From: Lachnospiraceae bacterium
GTDB taxonomy: Bacteria > Bacillota_A > Clostridia > Lachnospirales > Lachnospiraceae
Length of the DNA stretch: 5,661 bases
Assembly: GCA_017390645.1 (NCBI GenBank)
Contig: JAFPAZ010000027.1
Coordinates: forward strand, 1-5,661
Reading direction: 5' to 3'
Part shown: piece after piece, positions 1 to 5,618 of the stretch
How the letters are laid out: each line of letters starts with the position of its first letter
Position numbering within the stretch: the first letter of the stretch is position 1
The notes under the pieces: model-generated
Databases searched by the model: none
What the model was told of the DNA's origin: nothing
The model's input: the letters and a program-made list of their open reading frames with translations, nothing else
Made by a program: the position numbers and the translations under genes

Positions 1-596
1 GCTACATCTACAATATGAGGTTCCTTGGCAGCATTTTCAATAATCGTCTTACCATCCGCCAAAGCTGCCGCCATCATAATATTAATGGTAGCCCCTACGG
101 AAACAACATCCAGATAGATGTGACTTCCCTTTAATTCTTCTGCCTCTGCAATAATCATTCCATGTTCAATGGTGACCTTCGCACCCAATGCTTCAAATCC
201 CTTAATATGCTGGTCAATAGGTCTGCTTCCAATGTTGCATCCTCCCGGAAGTGCTACCTGTGCCCTTTTATATTTTCCTAATAATGCTCCCAGCAAATAA
301 TAAGAAGCCCGAATCTTACGAATAAACTCATCATCTATCACTAAATGTTCCGCATTCTGAATGGTACTTCCACTAATCATTACCCTGTGTGCATTCTGTC
401 TTTCTACCAAACCACCAATTCCCTCAATGGCCTGTAATAAGGTTCTGGTATCCTTTACATCCGGTATATTATCTATAAAACAAGCTTTATCTGTCATAAC
501 TGCTGCGGCCAAAATACCCAGAGCCGCATTTTTCGCTCCACCAATCACAACTTCTCCTACAAGGGGATTTCCCCCCTTAATCACGTACTGCTCCAT
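1..596 (-). CDS. murA: UDP-N-acetylglucosamine 1-carboxyvinyltransferase, 5' part (runs off the left edge)
   Basis: MurA transfers enolpyruvate from PEP to UDP-GlcNAc in the cytoplasm, the first committed step of peptidoglycan synthesis. I translated the minus strand from the ATG at 596: 198 full codons are present, a little under half of a usual MurA of about 420 residues. The N-terminus MEQYVIKGG leads into GGAKNAALG, with the conserved Lys22-Asn23 pair. The loop LPGGCNIGSRPIDQH (residues 117-130) carries Cys120, which matches the PEP-binding, fosfomycin-target Cys115 of E. coli, followed by Arg125 and His130. Further on, VGATINIMMAA and ENAAKEPHIVDVA are also typical of the family. Cys rather than Asp at 120 means the known Cys-to-Asp route to fosfomycin insensitivity is absent. 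The start is supported by an AGAGGTG Shine-Dalgarno four bases upstream. The gene is not broken here; it is cut only by the window edge. Which Firmicute MurA paralogue this is cannot be decided. Confidence 0.96.
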   Translation of the reverse strand, partial: MEQYVIKGGNPLVGEVVIGGAKNAALGILAAAVMTDKACFIDNIPDVKDTRTLLQAIEGIGGLVERQNAHRVMISGSTIQNAEHLVIDDEFIRKIRASYYLLGALLGKYKRAQVALPGGCNIGSRPIDQHIKGFEALGAKVTIEHGMIIAEAEELKGSHIYLDVVSVGATINIMMAAALADGKTIIENAAKEPHIVDV

Positions 597-716
597 CGCA
601 CACCTCTTACATTTTCAACTATTTTCATAACATTTACAGCTTTAAGCAGACAAACGGCAAATTCCATATTCTTTCAATCCATAAACAACCTACATTCTCC
701 AATGCTATTCTGCTTA

Positions 717-756
717 GACACCGTTTTTACAATTCTGGACACGGTTTTTACAATTC
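717..756. repeat. Two-copy 21-bp-period direct repeat upstream of murA
   Basis: The 19-base unit gacac(c/g)gtttttacaattc occurs at 717-735 and again at 738-756, with 18 of 19 bases identical. A two-base spacer gives a period of 21, which is two turns of B-DNA and also seven codons. The single variable base lets ACCGT in one copy pair with ACGGT in the other. The repeat lies inside the predicted transcribed leader, about 120-160 bases before the murA start. It may be a protein-binding site, an RNA element, or the trace of a small repeated peptide; the sequence alone does not decide. Confidence 0.7.
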
Positions 757-768
757 CCAAAGTCATGC

Positions 769-813
769 TTATTTTCTACAAACATGAAATCCGTCACCAT
801 TTACTCCCGGCAT
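769..813 (-). other. Candidate 14-codon leader ORF in the murA 5' leader
   Basis: ATG at 813 opens a reading frame beginning MPGVNGDGF and ending at a TAA at 769-771. It is the only short ORF in this leader with a convincing ribosome-binding site: AAAGGA at 821-826, seven bases before the ATG. It sits about 67 nt after the predicted transcript start. It could be a leader peptide that influences expression of murA, or simply chance. I do not recognise the peptide. Confidence 0.25.
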
Positions 814-886
814 CCTATAATCCTTTCTTCTTTGTTATGCACTGTAACATAACCTCAAATCTTTATCTGTTCGCATAATTAAATTC

Positions 887-915
887 ATAATATCATATTA
901 TTTTTCCGTTGTAAA
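887..915 (-). promoter_or_regulatory. Sigma-A-type promoter for murA
   Basis: On the minus strand TTTACA (-35, 910-915) is followed after exactly 17 bases by TATTAT (-10, 887-892). Each hexamer matches the consensus at five of six positions, and TGA directly before the -10 gives an extended -10. Transcription would start near 880. The promoter lies between the peptidase terminator and murA, so murA need not depend on read-through. Confidence 0.65.
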
Positions 916-991
916 TCTTTTATTCATAAATTATTTACCTGTTTATCAGAAAAATGTTACTGTTCACAAGTAAATAGTAACTCAAAAAATG

Positions 992-1088
992 AAAAAAGAT
1001 GAACCTGTCGTAGCTAAAAAATTTCTACAAGATATGGGGTAAACCCATATCCTGCGATTTTTTACTTAGTTCGACAACTCCATCTTTT
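992..1088 (-). terminator. Long hairpin terminator of the M23 peptidase gene
   Basis: Starting nine bases after the peptidase stop, about 95 bases fold back on themselves. The paired blocks, outside to inside, are 994-1001 with 1081-1088, 1006-1010 with 1072-1076, 1015-1022 with 1057-1064, and 1031-1038 with 1044-1051. The loop is five bases. On the minus strand the final arm ends in TTTTTT (992-997), with a second T-run shortly after. The position and U-tract indicate intrinsic termination. The stem is several times longer than a typical terminator and is interrupted by small internal loops, so a palindromic repeat that also serves as a terminator is possible. Confidence 0.75.
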
Positions 1089-1097
1089 ACAATTCAT

Positions 1098-2660
1098 TTA
1101 ATTTAAATAATTTAAAGGATTGACCGGACTTCCATTGATACAAATCTCAAAATGTATATGTGGTCCTGTACTTCTTCCTGTATTTCCGGTTAAAGCAATC
1201 TTATCTCCCTGAGACACATATTGTCCCGGTGAAACTAAAACCTTACTAAGATGCGCATATCTGGTAACAACACCATCACCATGATCAATATAAACACAAT
1301 ATCCGTAGCTATTAGCCCATCCGGCATGGGTTACAACTCCTGATCTGGCTGCACGGGCAGTAGTACCAATCGGACATGCCCAGTCCACACCTCTGTGAAG
1401 TTCTCCCCAGCGATATCCATATCCGGAAGTATATCTTCCACCGGTAATTGGCTTAATATAGGTAGGAAGTGCCTTTGTTCCTCTTGAAACCTCCTTCGGA
1501 ACTGCTTGTACCAGAACTGTTTGTGCCAACACTTCTCTTTCCGTTTCCACATCGCCTTCGTAAACCACCATGGCAGTAACTTCTCTTTCACCTGCGGAAC
1601 CTTCTACCAATACAGTATCATCTCCAATATACGCATCCGGGTTATCAATATAAATAACCTCTTCTTCATAAGTTTCCGTATAAGTCTGTTGTTCCTTACG
1701 AATCACCGATAATTCCGGTTTTGGAACCTGAATCACTACCTGATCCCCAATATAAATACCTTCTTCTACTGAAATTTCCGGATTTATACTTAAAAACTCA
1801 GCAACTGTCATACCGTTATTATTTGCAATCAAAGAAATACAATCGCCGGATACTACTTCATAAAGTACATTTTCTTCCTTTTCTTTCGTAATATCCTCCA
1901 CCGCAGAATCAACCGGTGTTATCTGATCCTTTGAAACATAAGTTGTTAACACTTCAACTTCTTCTTTAAATTCAATACTGATAACTCCATCTTCACTCAA
2001 TAATGGCTGTGCTTCTTCCTCTCCACCAGCCATAACAGCGACTTCCTCATCATTTACCGCTTCCTGTGTTTCTGAGTCCTTCTCATCTTCTATTACACTG
2101 GATTTATTTACAACTACCGTATCCTTCTGCTCAATAGACGCACTCACAATGTTTGTGGTTAATACATTGATTTCGCCTTTCTCTTTTTGTACCAATTCAA
2201 CAGTAAAATCGTCGTTTACATCATATTGTGACTGAGTCTGTTCCAATACTGACAAAACAGACTCCTTACTATCTAAAGTAACCGTGTAATCTCCAATTTT
2301 TAAAGTATATGCCAGAATTTTATCCTCAATCTTATTTTCCTTCATTACATCATATACTTTAGTAACCAATTCATCCTTTTCGGAGGCTTTACCATTCTTT
2401 TTCACCTTCTCAAAGGTAATATCCATATCCAAATAAGTTAAATCCTGAGATTCCGCATTTACTAAAAGTCGCGCCTCTTTTACAATCTCCTCTGCCTCTT
2501 CCAATCCTTTCACACTTCCTACGACTTCACCATTAATAAGAATCTGGTAAATGTCTCGTTTTTCCTGTACCTTTAATGTTGGTACAGCCAGCAGAGCCAC
2601 AATCGACGAAAGAACAAGTCCCTTCGCAAATTCGAATCTTCTCTTTCCATTCCAAATCAT
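1098..2660 (-). CDS. Membrane-anchored LysM-G5-M23 murein endopeptidase
   Basis: The product (520 aa) is predicted to be a cell-wall hydrolase that cuts peptide cross-links outside the membrane. A short basic N-terminus precedes a hydrophobic segment at residues 13-31, which is a signal anchor or uncleaved signal peptide. A mixed N-terminal region follows, with a Glu-rich linker around 189-218. A LysM domain (267-313) should bind glycan and a G5-like domain spans 317-396. The C-terminal M23 (lysostaphin/LytM-type) domain runs from about 403 to the end. Zinc ligands are His422 and Asp426 (in HRGVD) and His503; His501 (in GPHIHF) and His470 (YAHLS) are the catalytic partners, so the enzyme looks active. 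An in-frame TTG at 2678 would add six residues but overlaps the Shine-Dalgarno AAGGAG (2668-2673). The ATG at 2660, seven bases after that site, is therefore the better start. The gene has its own promoter and terminator. Confidence 0.93.
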   Translation of the reverse strand: MIWNGKRRFEFAKGLVLSSIVALLAVPTLKVQEKRDIYQILINGEVVGSVKGLEEAEEIVKEARLLVNAESQDLTYLDMDITFEKVKKNGKASEKDELVTKVYDVMKENKIEDKILAYTLKIGDYTVTLDSKESVLSVLEQTQSQYDVNDDFTVELVQKEKGEINVLTTNIVSASIEQKDTVVVNKSSVIEDEKDSETQEAVNDEEVAVMAGGEEEAQPLLSEDGVISIEFKEEVEVLTTYVSKDQITPVDSAVEDITKEKEENVLYEVVSGDCISLIANNNGMTVAEFLSINPEISVEEGIYIGDQVVIQVPKPELSVIRKEQQTYTETYEEEVIYIDNPDAYIGDDTVLVEGSAGEREVTAMVVYEGDVETEREVLAQTVLVQAVPKEVSRGTKALPTYIKPITGGRYTSGYGYRWGELHRGVDWACPIGTTARAARSGVVTHAGWANSYGYCVYIDHGDGVVTRYAHLSKVLVSPGQYVSQGDKIALTGNTGRSTGPHIHFEICINGSPVNPLNYLN

Positions 2661-2667
2661 CAAAAAA

Positions 2668-2673
2668 CTCCTT
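2668..2673 (-). promoter_or_regulatory. Shine-Dalgarno site that sets the peptidase start
   Basis: AAGGAG on the minus strand lies seven bases before the ATG at 2660. It falls inside the codons that a start at the upstream TTG (2678) would use, so it argues for the shorter protein. Confidence 0.85.
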
Positions 2674-2711
2674 ATCAAATTTGAGTAACAATTGTAACAT
2701 TTTCGTAATAT

Positions 2712-2740
2712 ATTCTAACACCAGTATTACAAAATGTAAA
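2712..2740 (-). promoter_or_regulatory. Sigma-A-type promoter for the M23 peptidase
   Basis: Minus-strand TTTACA (2735-2740) and TAGAAT (2712-2717) are separated by exactly 17 bases. TGT precedes the -10, giving an extended -10. Transcription would begin near 2705, leaving a 5' leader of about 45 nt. Within that leader TGTTAC is directly repeated (2694-2699 and 2685-2690) with a three-base gap. Confidence 0.7.
2715..2731 (-). promoter_or_regulatory. Possible WalR-like box in the peptidase promoter
   Basis: Minus-strand TGTAAT, five bases, then TGTTAG matches the published Firmicute WalR (YycF) pattern TGTWAH-N5-TGTWAH at all defined positions but the last. WalRK controls murein hydrolase genes in Bacillus and relatives, so the target is sensible. 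The site overlaps the spacer and -10, which would favour repression. In AT-rich DNA such near matches arise by chance, so this is only a candidate. Confidence 0.25.
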
Positions 2741-2825
2741 GCACTACTTTAAAAATATATTAGACAATTTTGCAATTTTAATATACTGATAGAATTAACT
2801 CTTTCATACAGAATTTATTTTTACT

Positions 2826-2840
2826 TGTCAGCATTTGACA
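2826..2840 (-). other. Small stem-loop at the kinase stop codon
   Basis: TGTCA and TGACA form a five-base stem with a five-base loop directly after the TAG of the kinase-like gene. No U-tract follows on the minus strand, so it is not a convincing intrinsic terminator. Some read-through into the peptidase gene is possible. Confidence 0.3.
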
Positions 2841-3350
2841 CTACTCATGATGATAAGATGAAATTGCAATTTTTGTTTTTTCAATGACCCCTTTTAAATC
2901 CAAATGTCCCTCATCCACAACGATATGTGCATACTTTTCATATAAAGGACATCTCTCCTCATATAAATCCTTTAAAGTATATCCTTCCTTCAAAACGACT
3001 CCCCGTTTTGTTAAGTCTCCCAGACGTTTTTCCACTTCTTCGTAAGACAGCTTAATATAAACTACCGTGCTGATTTCCCGCAAATGTTTCATGGCATTTT
3101 CACAATAACAGGCACTACCACCAGTTGCAATTACAGTCTTATTAGTCTGAATTCCTGCATTTACCTCATCCTCTATCTTTAAAAATTCCTCCTGTCCCTT
3201 CTCTTCAATAATATCACAAAGTTTTTGATTCTCCCGCTCCTGAATCAAAAGATCCGAATCCAGAAATTTATATCCTAATACCTTAGCCAACACAACCCCC
3301 ACTGTACTTTTACCGGATCCCGGCATACCAATTAATGTAATATTATTCAT
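2841..3350 (-). CDS. Shikimate kinase-like P-loop kinase with an altered substrate site
   Basis: The 169-residue product has the size and fold signature of shikimate kinase (AroK), which phosphorylates shikimate with ATP in the chorismate pathway. Walker A GMPGSGKST spans residues 8-16 (Lys14). FLDSD (Asp31, Asp33), the lid Arg116 and Arg133 in ERCPLY are all in place. Compared with the Mycobacterium tuberculosis enzyme as I recall it, two features differ. The shikimate-binding Arg of EFRRIE (Arg58) is Leu57 in EFLKIE, and the GGG motif is GGS (77-79). RPLL in the lid is RGVVL. ATP binding therefore looks intact while shikimate binding is doubtful; a related small-molecule kinase is possible, so I give no gene symbol. 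Shine-Dalgarno GAGGAG (3358-3363) lies seven bases before the ATG. Only 21 bases separate the gene from the upstream OLD gene, suggesting one transcript. No other aromatic-pathway gene is in the window. Confidence 0.8.
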   Translation of the reverse strand: MNNITLIGMPGSGKSTVGVVLAKVLGYKFLDSDLLIQERENQKLCDIIEEKGQEEFLKIEDEVNAGIQTNKTVIATGGSACYCENAMKHLREISTVVYIKLSYEEVEKRLGDLTKRGVVLKEGYTLKDLYEERCPLYEKYAHIVVDEGHLDLKGVIEKTKIAISSYHHE

Positions 3351-3371
3351 TTCACTTCTCCTCTTTCCTTT

Positions 3372-5255
3372 TTATCCGTTTTTCTTCTCTTTTTCTTCTT
3401 GTTTCTTTCGATTTTCAAAATAAACAAATTTGTCTATTGCATCCAAAATATCCTTAAAAGTTTCCCTCGGTGCAATATCCACATACGCTTTCAAAATCTC
3501 ATCCCGACGGCTTCCTTTATATCTTCCATAAAAAATATCAAATAAATTATGTCCCCTGACATAAATTTTAATATTTTCAATTTGATTTTTAATATCCTGC
3601 TTACTATTAATACGAATATTCAAAGCCTTTAACATACGCTTCGAACTTCCTAGTTTATACAAATAATCTTTCCACTTACAATATAGGGTATTATAGAATT
3701 CTTCTTCATTTTTAATAACACCTATTTTAACCATTAATTGAGGATCCAAAAAATAGTTTTCAAAAGAATAATACTTTAATACCAACACATTCTTCGGTGT
3801 AACCCGTGGCAGATTATTTTCATCCTGCATCTCCCGGTCCGAATAATAACTACATAATTGCTTGATTAAATGCTTTGGATTTTTTCCGTCACTATCCCGA
3901 ATCATTAAAAACTGGTCTTTTAGGTAAAGTTTATTAATGTACTTTAAATTTGCATATGTCTTAATATTAGTACAACTATTTGTTGGAATAATTGCAACTC
4001 TTTGTAAATTCCCCTCTTCATCATAAATTTCGGAATAATACTTTTCCAATAATAATGGCAACCTGGCCCCATCCTGCTTACCTTCCACAATAAACACAAA
4101 ATTCACATTCATCAAATCATTGGCGTTATATCCTAAATCATCCAAAATTTCATCAATCTCTTCATTTTCTTTCACAGTCGTCTGATATTCTTCATTTAAT
4201 ACCACCTGCTTAATTTGTTTTTGAGAAAAATTAAATATCATATTAGGTGAATGGGTGCAGAAAATCACCTGATTTTTCTTGGATAATCCATATAATATCT
4301 CACTGGCCTTCTTCTGCAATTCCGGATGCAAAAACATTTCCGGATCTTCAATCATAATAATACTAGACATATCCTCCTTCATTGTCATATAAGTCTGCAA
4401 CAACGACATGAGATAAATGCTCTTAAATCCGGCTCCTAATTCTCCAATTCTTCCTTTTGTATTTCTTCCTTTATCAAATACTTCCGTCTTTATCTTCAGA
4501 CTTTCCTTAAAATCCAAATCTATCTGATATCCAATTTCCTGTTTCGTACCACCATTTCGTTTAAAATTCTCATTTAATAACGTTTCAAATTTTACAAGAT
4601 CAGACTGCAATAACTTATACTCTAATAATTTTGCAGTTTCATAGGCATCCAGTTCCTCAGGACTCTTTTTATCAATTAAACCAATACATTGAAAACAGGA
4701 TTTACATTGTTTAGACTTATCAAACATACATAAATTCTCTTTTAATAAACGAAAAGATTCTCCCGCCTGATGTTCCAAAATATCATTTTGAAACCCTTGA
4801 ATCTCCCTATTATGATCAATGTAATAAATTTTAGGAAAGATTTTCTTTAAATATTGATTATTCTTCTTTACGCCATCCGAATACAATAATTCGTAAGAAG
4901 AATCACTGACACATGAAAAGGTTAATACTCCATTTTCAAAACAAGGGATTTTATTTTGAAAATCGCCCATCCACTTGTCCATATTTTTGTATTTACTAAC
5001 CATTCCCCTGTCATGCAGCTCTGTTAAATCATCCTCATTTAACTCCATTGTTCCACTGATTACTACTTTTTTGTTTATATTATTAAAATGCTCCTTTTTT
5101 AATGGAAGCTGACCGGACAAAACTAATAATGCCTCTAATACTACCGTTTTACCTGTATTGTTCTTTCCAACCAAAATCATCGCCTGCTCAATATCGTGAA
5201 TAGTTAAAGACCCAATGGACTTAAAATTTTCAATATGCAATGATGTTATTCTCAT
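3372..5255 (-). CDS. OLD-family ATP-dependent nuclease (ABC ATPase plus TOPRIM)
   Basis: The 627-residue protein is a probable ATP-regulated endonuclease of the overcoming-lysogenization-defect type, a family often linked to phage defence. The N-terminus MRITSLHIENFKSIG is typical of SMC/OLD ATPases. Walker A GKNNTGKT is at 30-37 (Lys36), the signature-like LGAGFKS at 273-279, Walker B IIMIED at 299-304 (Glu303), and the switch histidine His335 in CTHSPN. A TOPRIM domain follows from about 385: FIVEG (Glu391), RDSDG (Asp454, Asp456) and SFENYFLDP (Glu499). The C-terminus is helical and ends in a Lys/Glu-rich tail. An insertion in the ATPase half carries Cys176, Cys184, Cys187 and Cys190. An in-frame ATG at 5279 would add eight residues but has no ribosome site; GGAGGA (5261-5266) favours the ATG at 5255. 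The gene is intact. No UvrD-like helicase follows, so it looks like a stand-alone OLD protein. A fused ATPase/DUF4435-type protein is the main alternative. Confidence 0.88.
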   Translation of the reverse strand: MRITSLHIENFKSIGSLTIHDIEQAMILVGKNNTGKTVVLEALLVLSGQLPLKKEHFNNINKKVVISGTMELNEDDLTELHDRGMVSKYKNMDKWMGDFQNKIPCFENGVLTFSCVSDSSYELLYSDGVKKNNQYLKKIFPKIYYIDHNREIQGFQNDILEHQAGESFRLLKENLCMFDKSKQCKSCFQCIGLIDKKSPEELDAYETAKLLEYKLLQSDLVKFETLLNENFKRNGGTKQEIGYQIDLDFKESLKIKTEVFDKGRNTKGRIGELGAGFKSIYLMSLLQTYMTMKEDMSSIIMIEDPEMFLHPELQKKASEILYGLSKKNQVIFCTHSPNMIFNFSQKQIKQVVLNEEYQTTVKENEEIDEILDDLGYNANDLMNVNFVFIVEGKQDGARLPLLLEKYYSEIYDEEGNLQRVAIIPTNSCTNIKTYANLKYINKLYLKDQFLMIRDSDGKNPKHLIKQLCSYYSDREMQDENNLPRVTPKNVLVLKYYSFENYFLDPQLMVKIGVIKNEEEFYNTLYCKWKDYLYKLGSSKRMLKALNIRINSKQDIKNQIENIKIYVRGHNLFDIFYGRYKGSRRDEILKAYVDIAPRETFKDILDAIDKFVYFENRKKQEEKEKKNG

Positions 5256-5260
5256 ACAAA

Positions 5261-5266
5261 TCCTCC
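5261..5266 (-). promoter_or_regulatory. Shine-Dalgarno site that sets the OLD start
   Basis: GGAGGA on the minus strand is five bases before the ATG at 5255. It lies within the extra codons that the upstream ATG at 5279 would add, and that ATG has no purine-rich site before it. Confidence 0.85.
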
Positions 5267-5367
5267 AATCAAAAAACATAATTAAGAAACCATAAGTTTT
5301 TCGTTATACACCACATTAAATACTAATCCTCAATGATTCTCGACATATCTTGTAAACCGCCACTACC

Positions 5368-5403
5368 GTGTCCAGGTGCCACATTTATGTGTCACCTGGA
5401 CAC
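5368..5403. repeat. REP-like GC-rich palindrome
   Basis: A 17-base arm (5368-5384, gtgtccaggtg then ccacat) is complementary to 5387-5403 at 16 of 17 positions, with a two-base loop. It is far more GC-rich than its surroundings and lacks a T-tract on either strand, so it is not a terminator. It resembles the intergenic palindromes mobilised by Y1-type (IS200-like) transposases. On the minus strand the next 50 or so bases are also richer in G and C than the flanks and stay open as a short frame (HGSGGLQDMSRIIED, stop TAG at 5327-5329) with no start of its own. The assignment as a dispersed repeat is inference. Confidence 0.7.
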
Positions 5404-5426
5404 AAGCTACGTCCATTAACCTTCTC

Positions 5427-5480
5427 ATCATAGAAAGATAATGATTAGCAAGAAAACATGCATCATCATCTTTCTATGAT
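5427..5480. repeat. 19-bp inverted repeat in the OLD leader
   Basis: Arms 5427-5445 and 5462-5480 match at 18 of 19 positions, with a 16-base loop. In RNA from the minus strand the one mismatch becomes a G-U pair, so the transcript would form an uninterrupted 19-bp stem. No U-tract follows on the minus strand, so it is not a terminator. The asymmetry in pairing hints that the structure acts in the minus-strand transcript. Confidence 0.7.
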
Positions 5481-5523
5481 TAAGACCATGAATCATCTTG
5501 TCTAATTTGTTACTCTTTCCCTA

Positions 5524-5566
5524 TATTTTTTTACTTTTCTTTCTTTTTTTCTTTTTTACTTTTCTT
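5524..5566. repeat. T/C-rich tract with an internal direct repeat
   Basis: The plus strand is almost all T and C here. The 15-mer ttttttacttttctt occurs at 5527-5541 and 5552-5566 (period 25). It lies just downstream of the -10 of the OLD promoter, so the first RNA bases would be A/G-rich. Confidence 0.55.
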
Positions 5567-5569
5567 ATA

Positions 5570-5598
5570 AGTATAAGGGAAATAAGTACTTTTGACAA
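5570..5598 (-). promoter_or_regulatory. Sigma-A-type promoter for the OLD gene
   Basis: Minus-strand TTGTCA (5593-5598) and TATACT (5570-5575) are exactly 17 bases apart, each five of six to consensus. Transcription would start near 5563 and cover the OLD gene and, given the 21-base gap, the kinase-like gene. It is the best promoter match I found upstream of 5255. Confidence 0.65.
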
Positions 5599-5618
5599 AC
5601 ATCAGACCAAACACATAT

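Larger units (their letters stand above)
597..886 (-). promoter_or_regulatory. Long untranslated leader of murA with repeats and small candidate ORFs
   Basis: From the predicted start of transcription near 880 to the murA ATG there are about 284 nt with no ordinary gene. The stretch holds a 6-bp stem (834-839 with 848-853, loop of 8), a 14-codon ORF with a good Shine-Dalgarno, a 21-bp tandem repeat (717-756), and an 8-bp inverted repeat taagcaga/tctgctta (643-650 with 709-716). Two further unsupported short ORFs lie at 766-674 (30 codons, begins MTLGIVKTVS) and 667-581 (28 codons, begins MEFAVCLLKA). The latter overlaps the murA start. Such a long, patterned leader could be a cis-regulatory RNA or a copy of an intergenic repeat family. 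I do not recognise a known riboswitch. Confidence 0.4.
5256..5563 (-). promoter_or_regulatory. Long leader of the OLD gene, mostly non-coding
   Basis: About 308 nt lie between the predicted transcript start and the OLD start codon. The leader begins A/G-rich, then carries a 19-bp inverted repeat (5427-5480) and a REP-like palindrome (5368-5403), and ends at the GGAGGA ribosome site. Only very short ORFs occur; a 22-codon one at 5496-5428 begins MIHGLNHRK and ends in a run of Val, Phe, Leu and Ile residues. No riboswitch class is recognised. Confidence 0.4.

Noticed and set aside
361..630. Open frame of 89 codons on the plus strand
   Set aside because: It is antisense to the well-supported murA start region, has no family resemblance and overlaps the murA ribosome site.
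597..990. tRNA, rRNA or known riboswitch in the gap before murA
   Set aside because: No cloverleaf, conserved rRNA segment or familiar aptamer core could be seen on either strand.
1070..1076. Spo0A-box-like TGTCGAA on the minus strand
   Set aside because: It lies inside the stem of the peptidase terminator, not in a promoter, so the match is probably chance.
1331..1712. Open frames of 86 codons (minus) and 68 codons (plus) inside the peptidase gene
   Set aside because: Both lie within the G5-M23 coding region, whose motifs are unambiguous; they are out-of-frame shadows.
2533..2721. 62-codon minus-strand frame over the peptidase start
   Set aside because: It overlaps the peptidase start region and promoter in another frame and has no ribosome site or recognisable product.
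3372..5255. Gabija system (GajA/GajB)
   Set aside because: The ATPase-TOPRIM architecture fits GajA, but the downstream gene is a 169-residue kinase-like protein, not a UvrD-type helicase.
5368..5480. CRISPR array or terminator formed by the two inverted repeats
   Set aside because: The two palindromes are unrelated to each other, are not regularly spaced, and have no U-tract following them on the minus strand.
5513..5583. Hairpin between TTTCCCTATA and TATAAGGGAAA around the T-rich tract
   Set aside because: The arms need a bulge, the loop is about 50 bases, and the right arm overlaps the predicted -10, so a functional stem is not supported.
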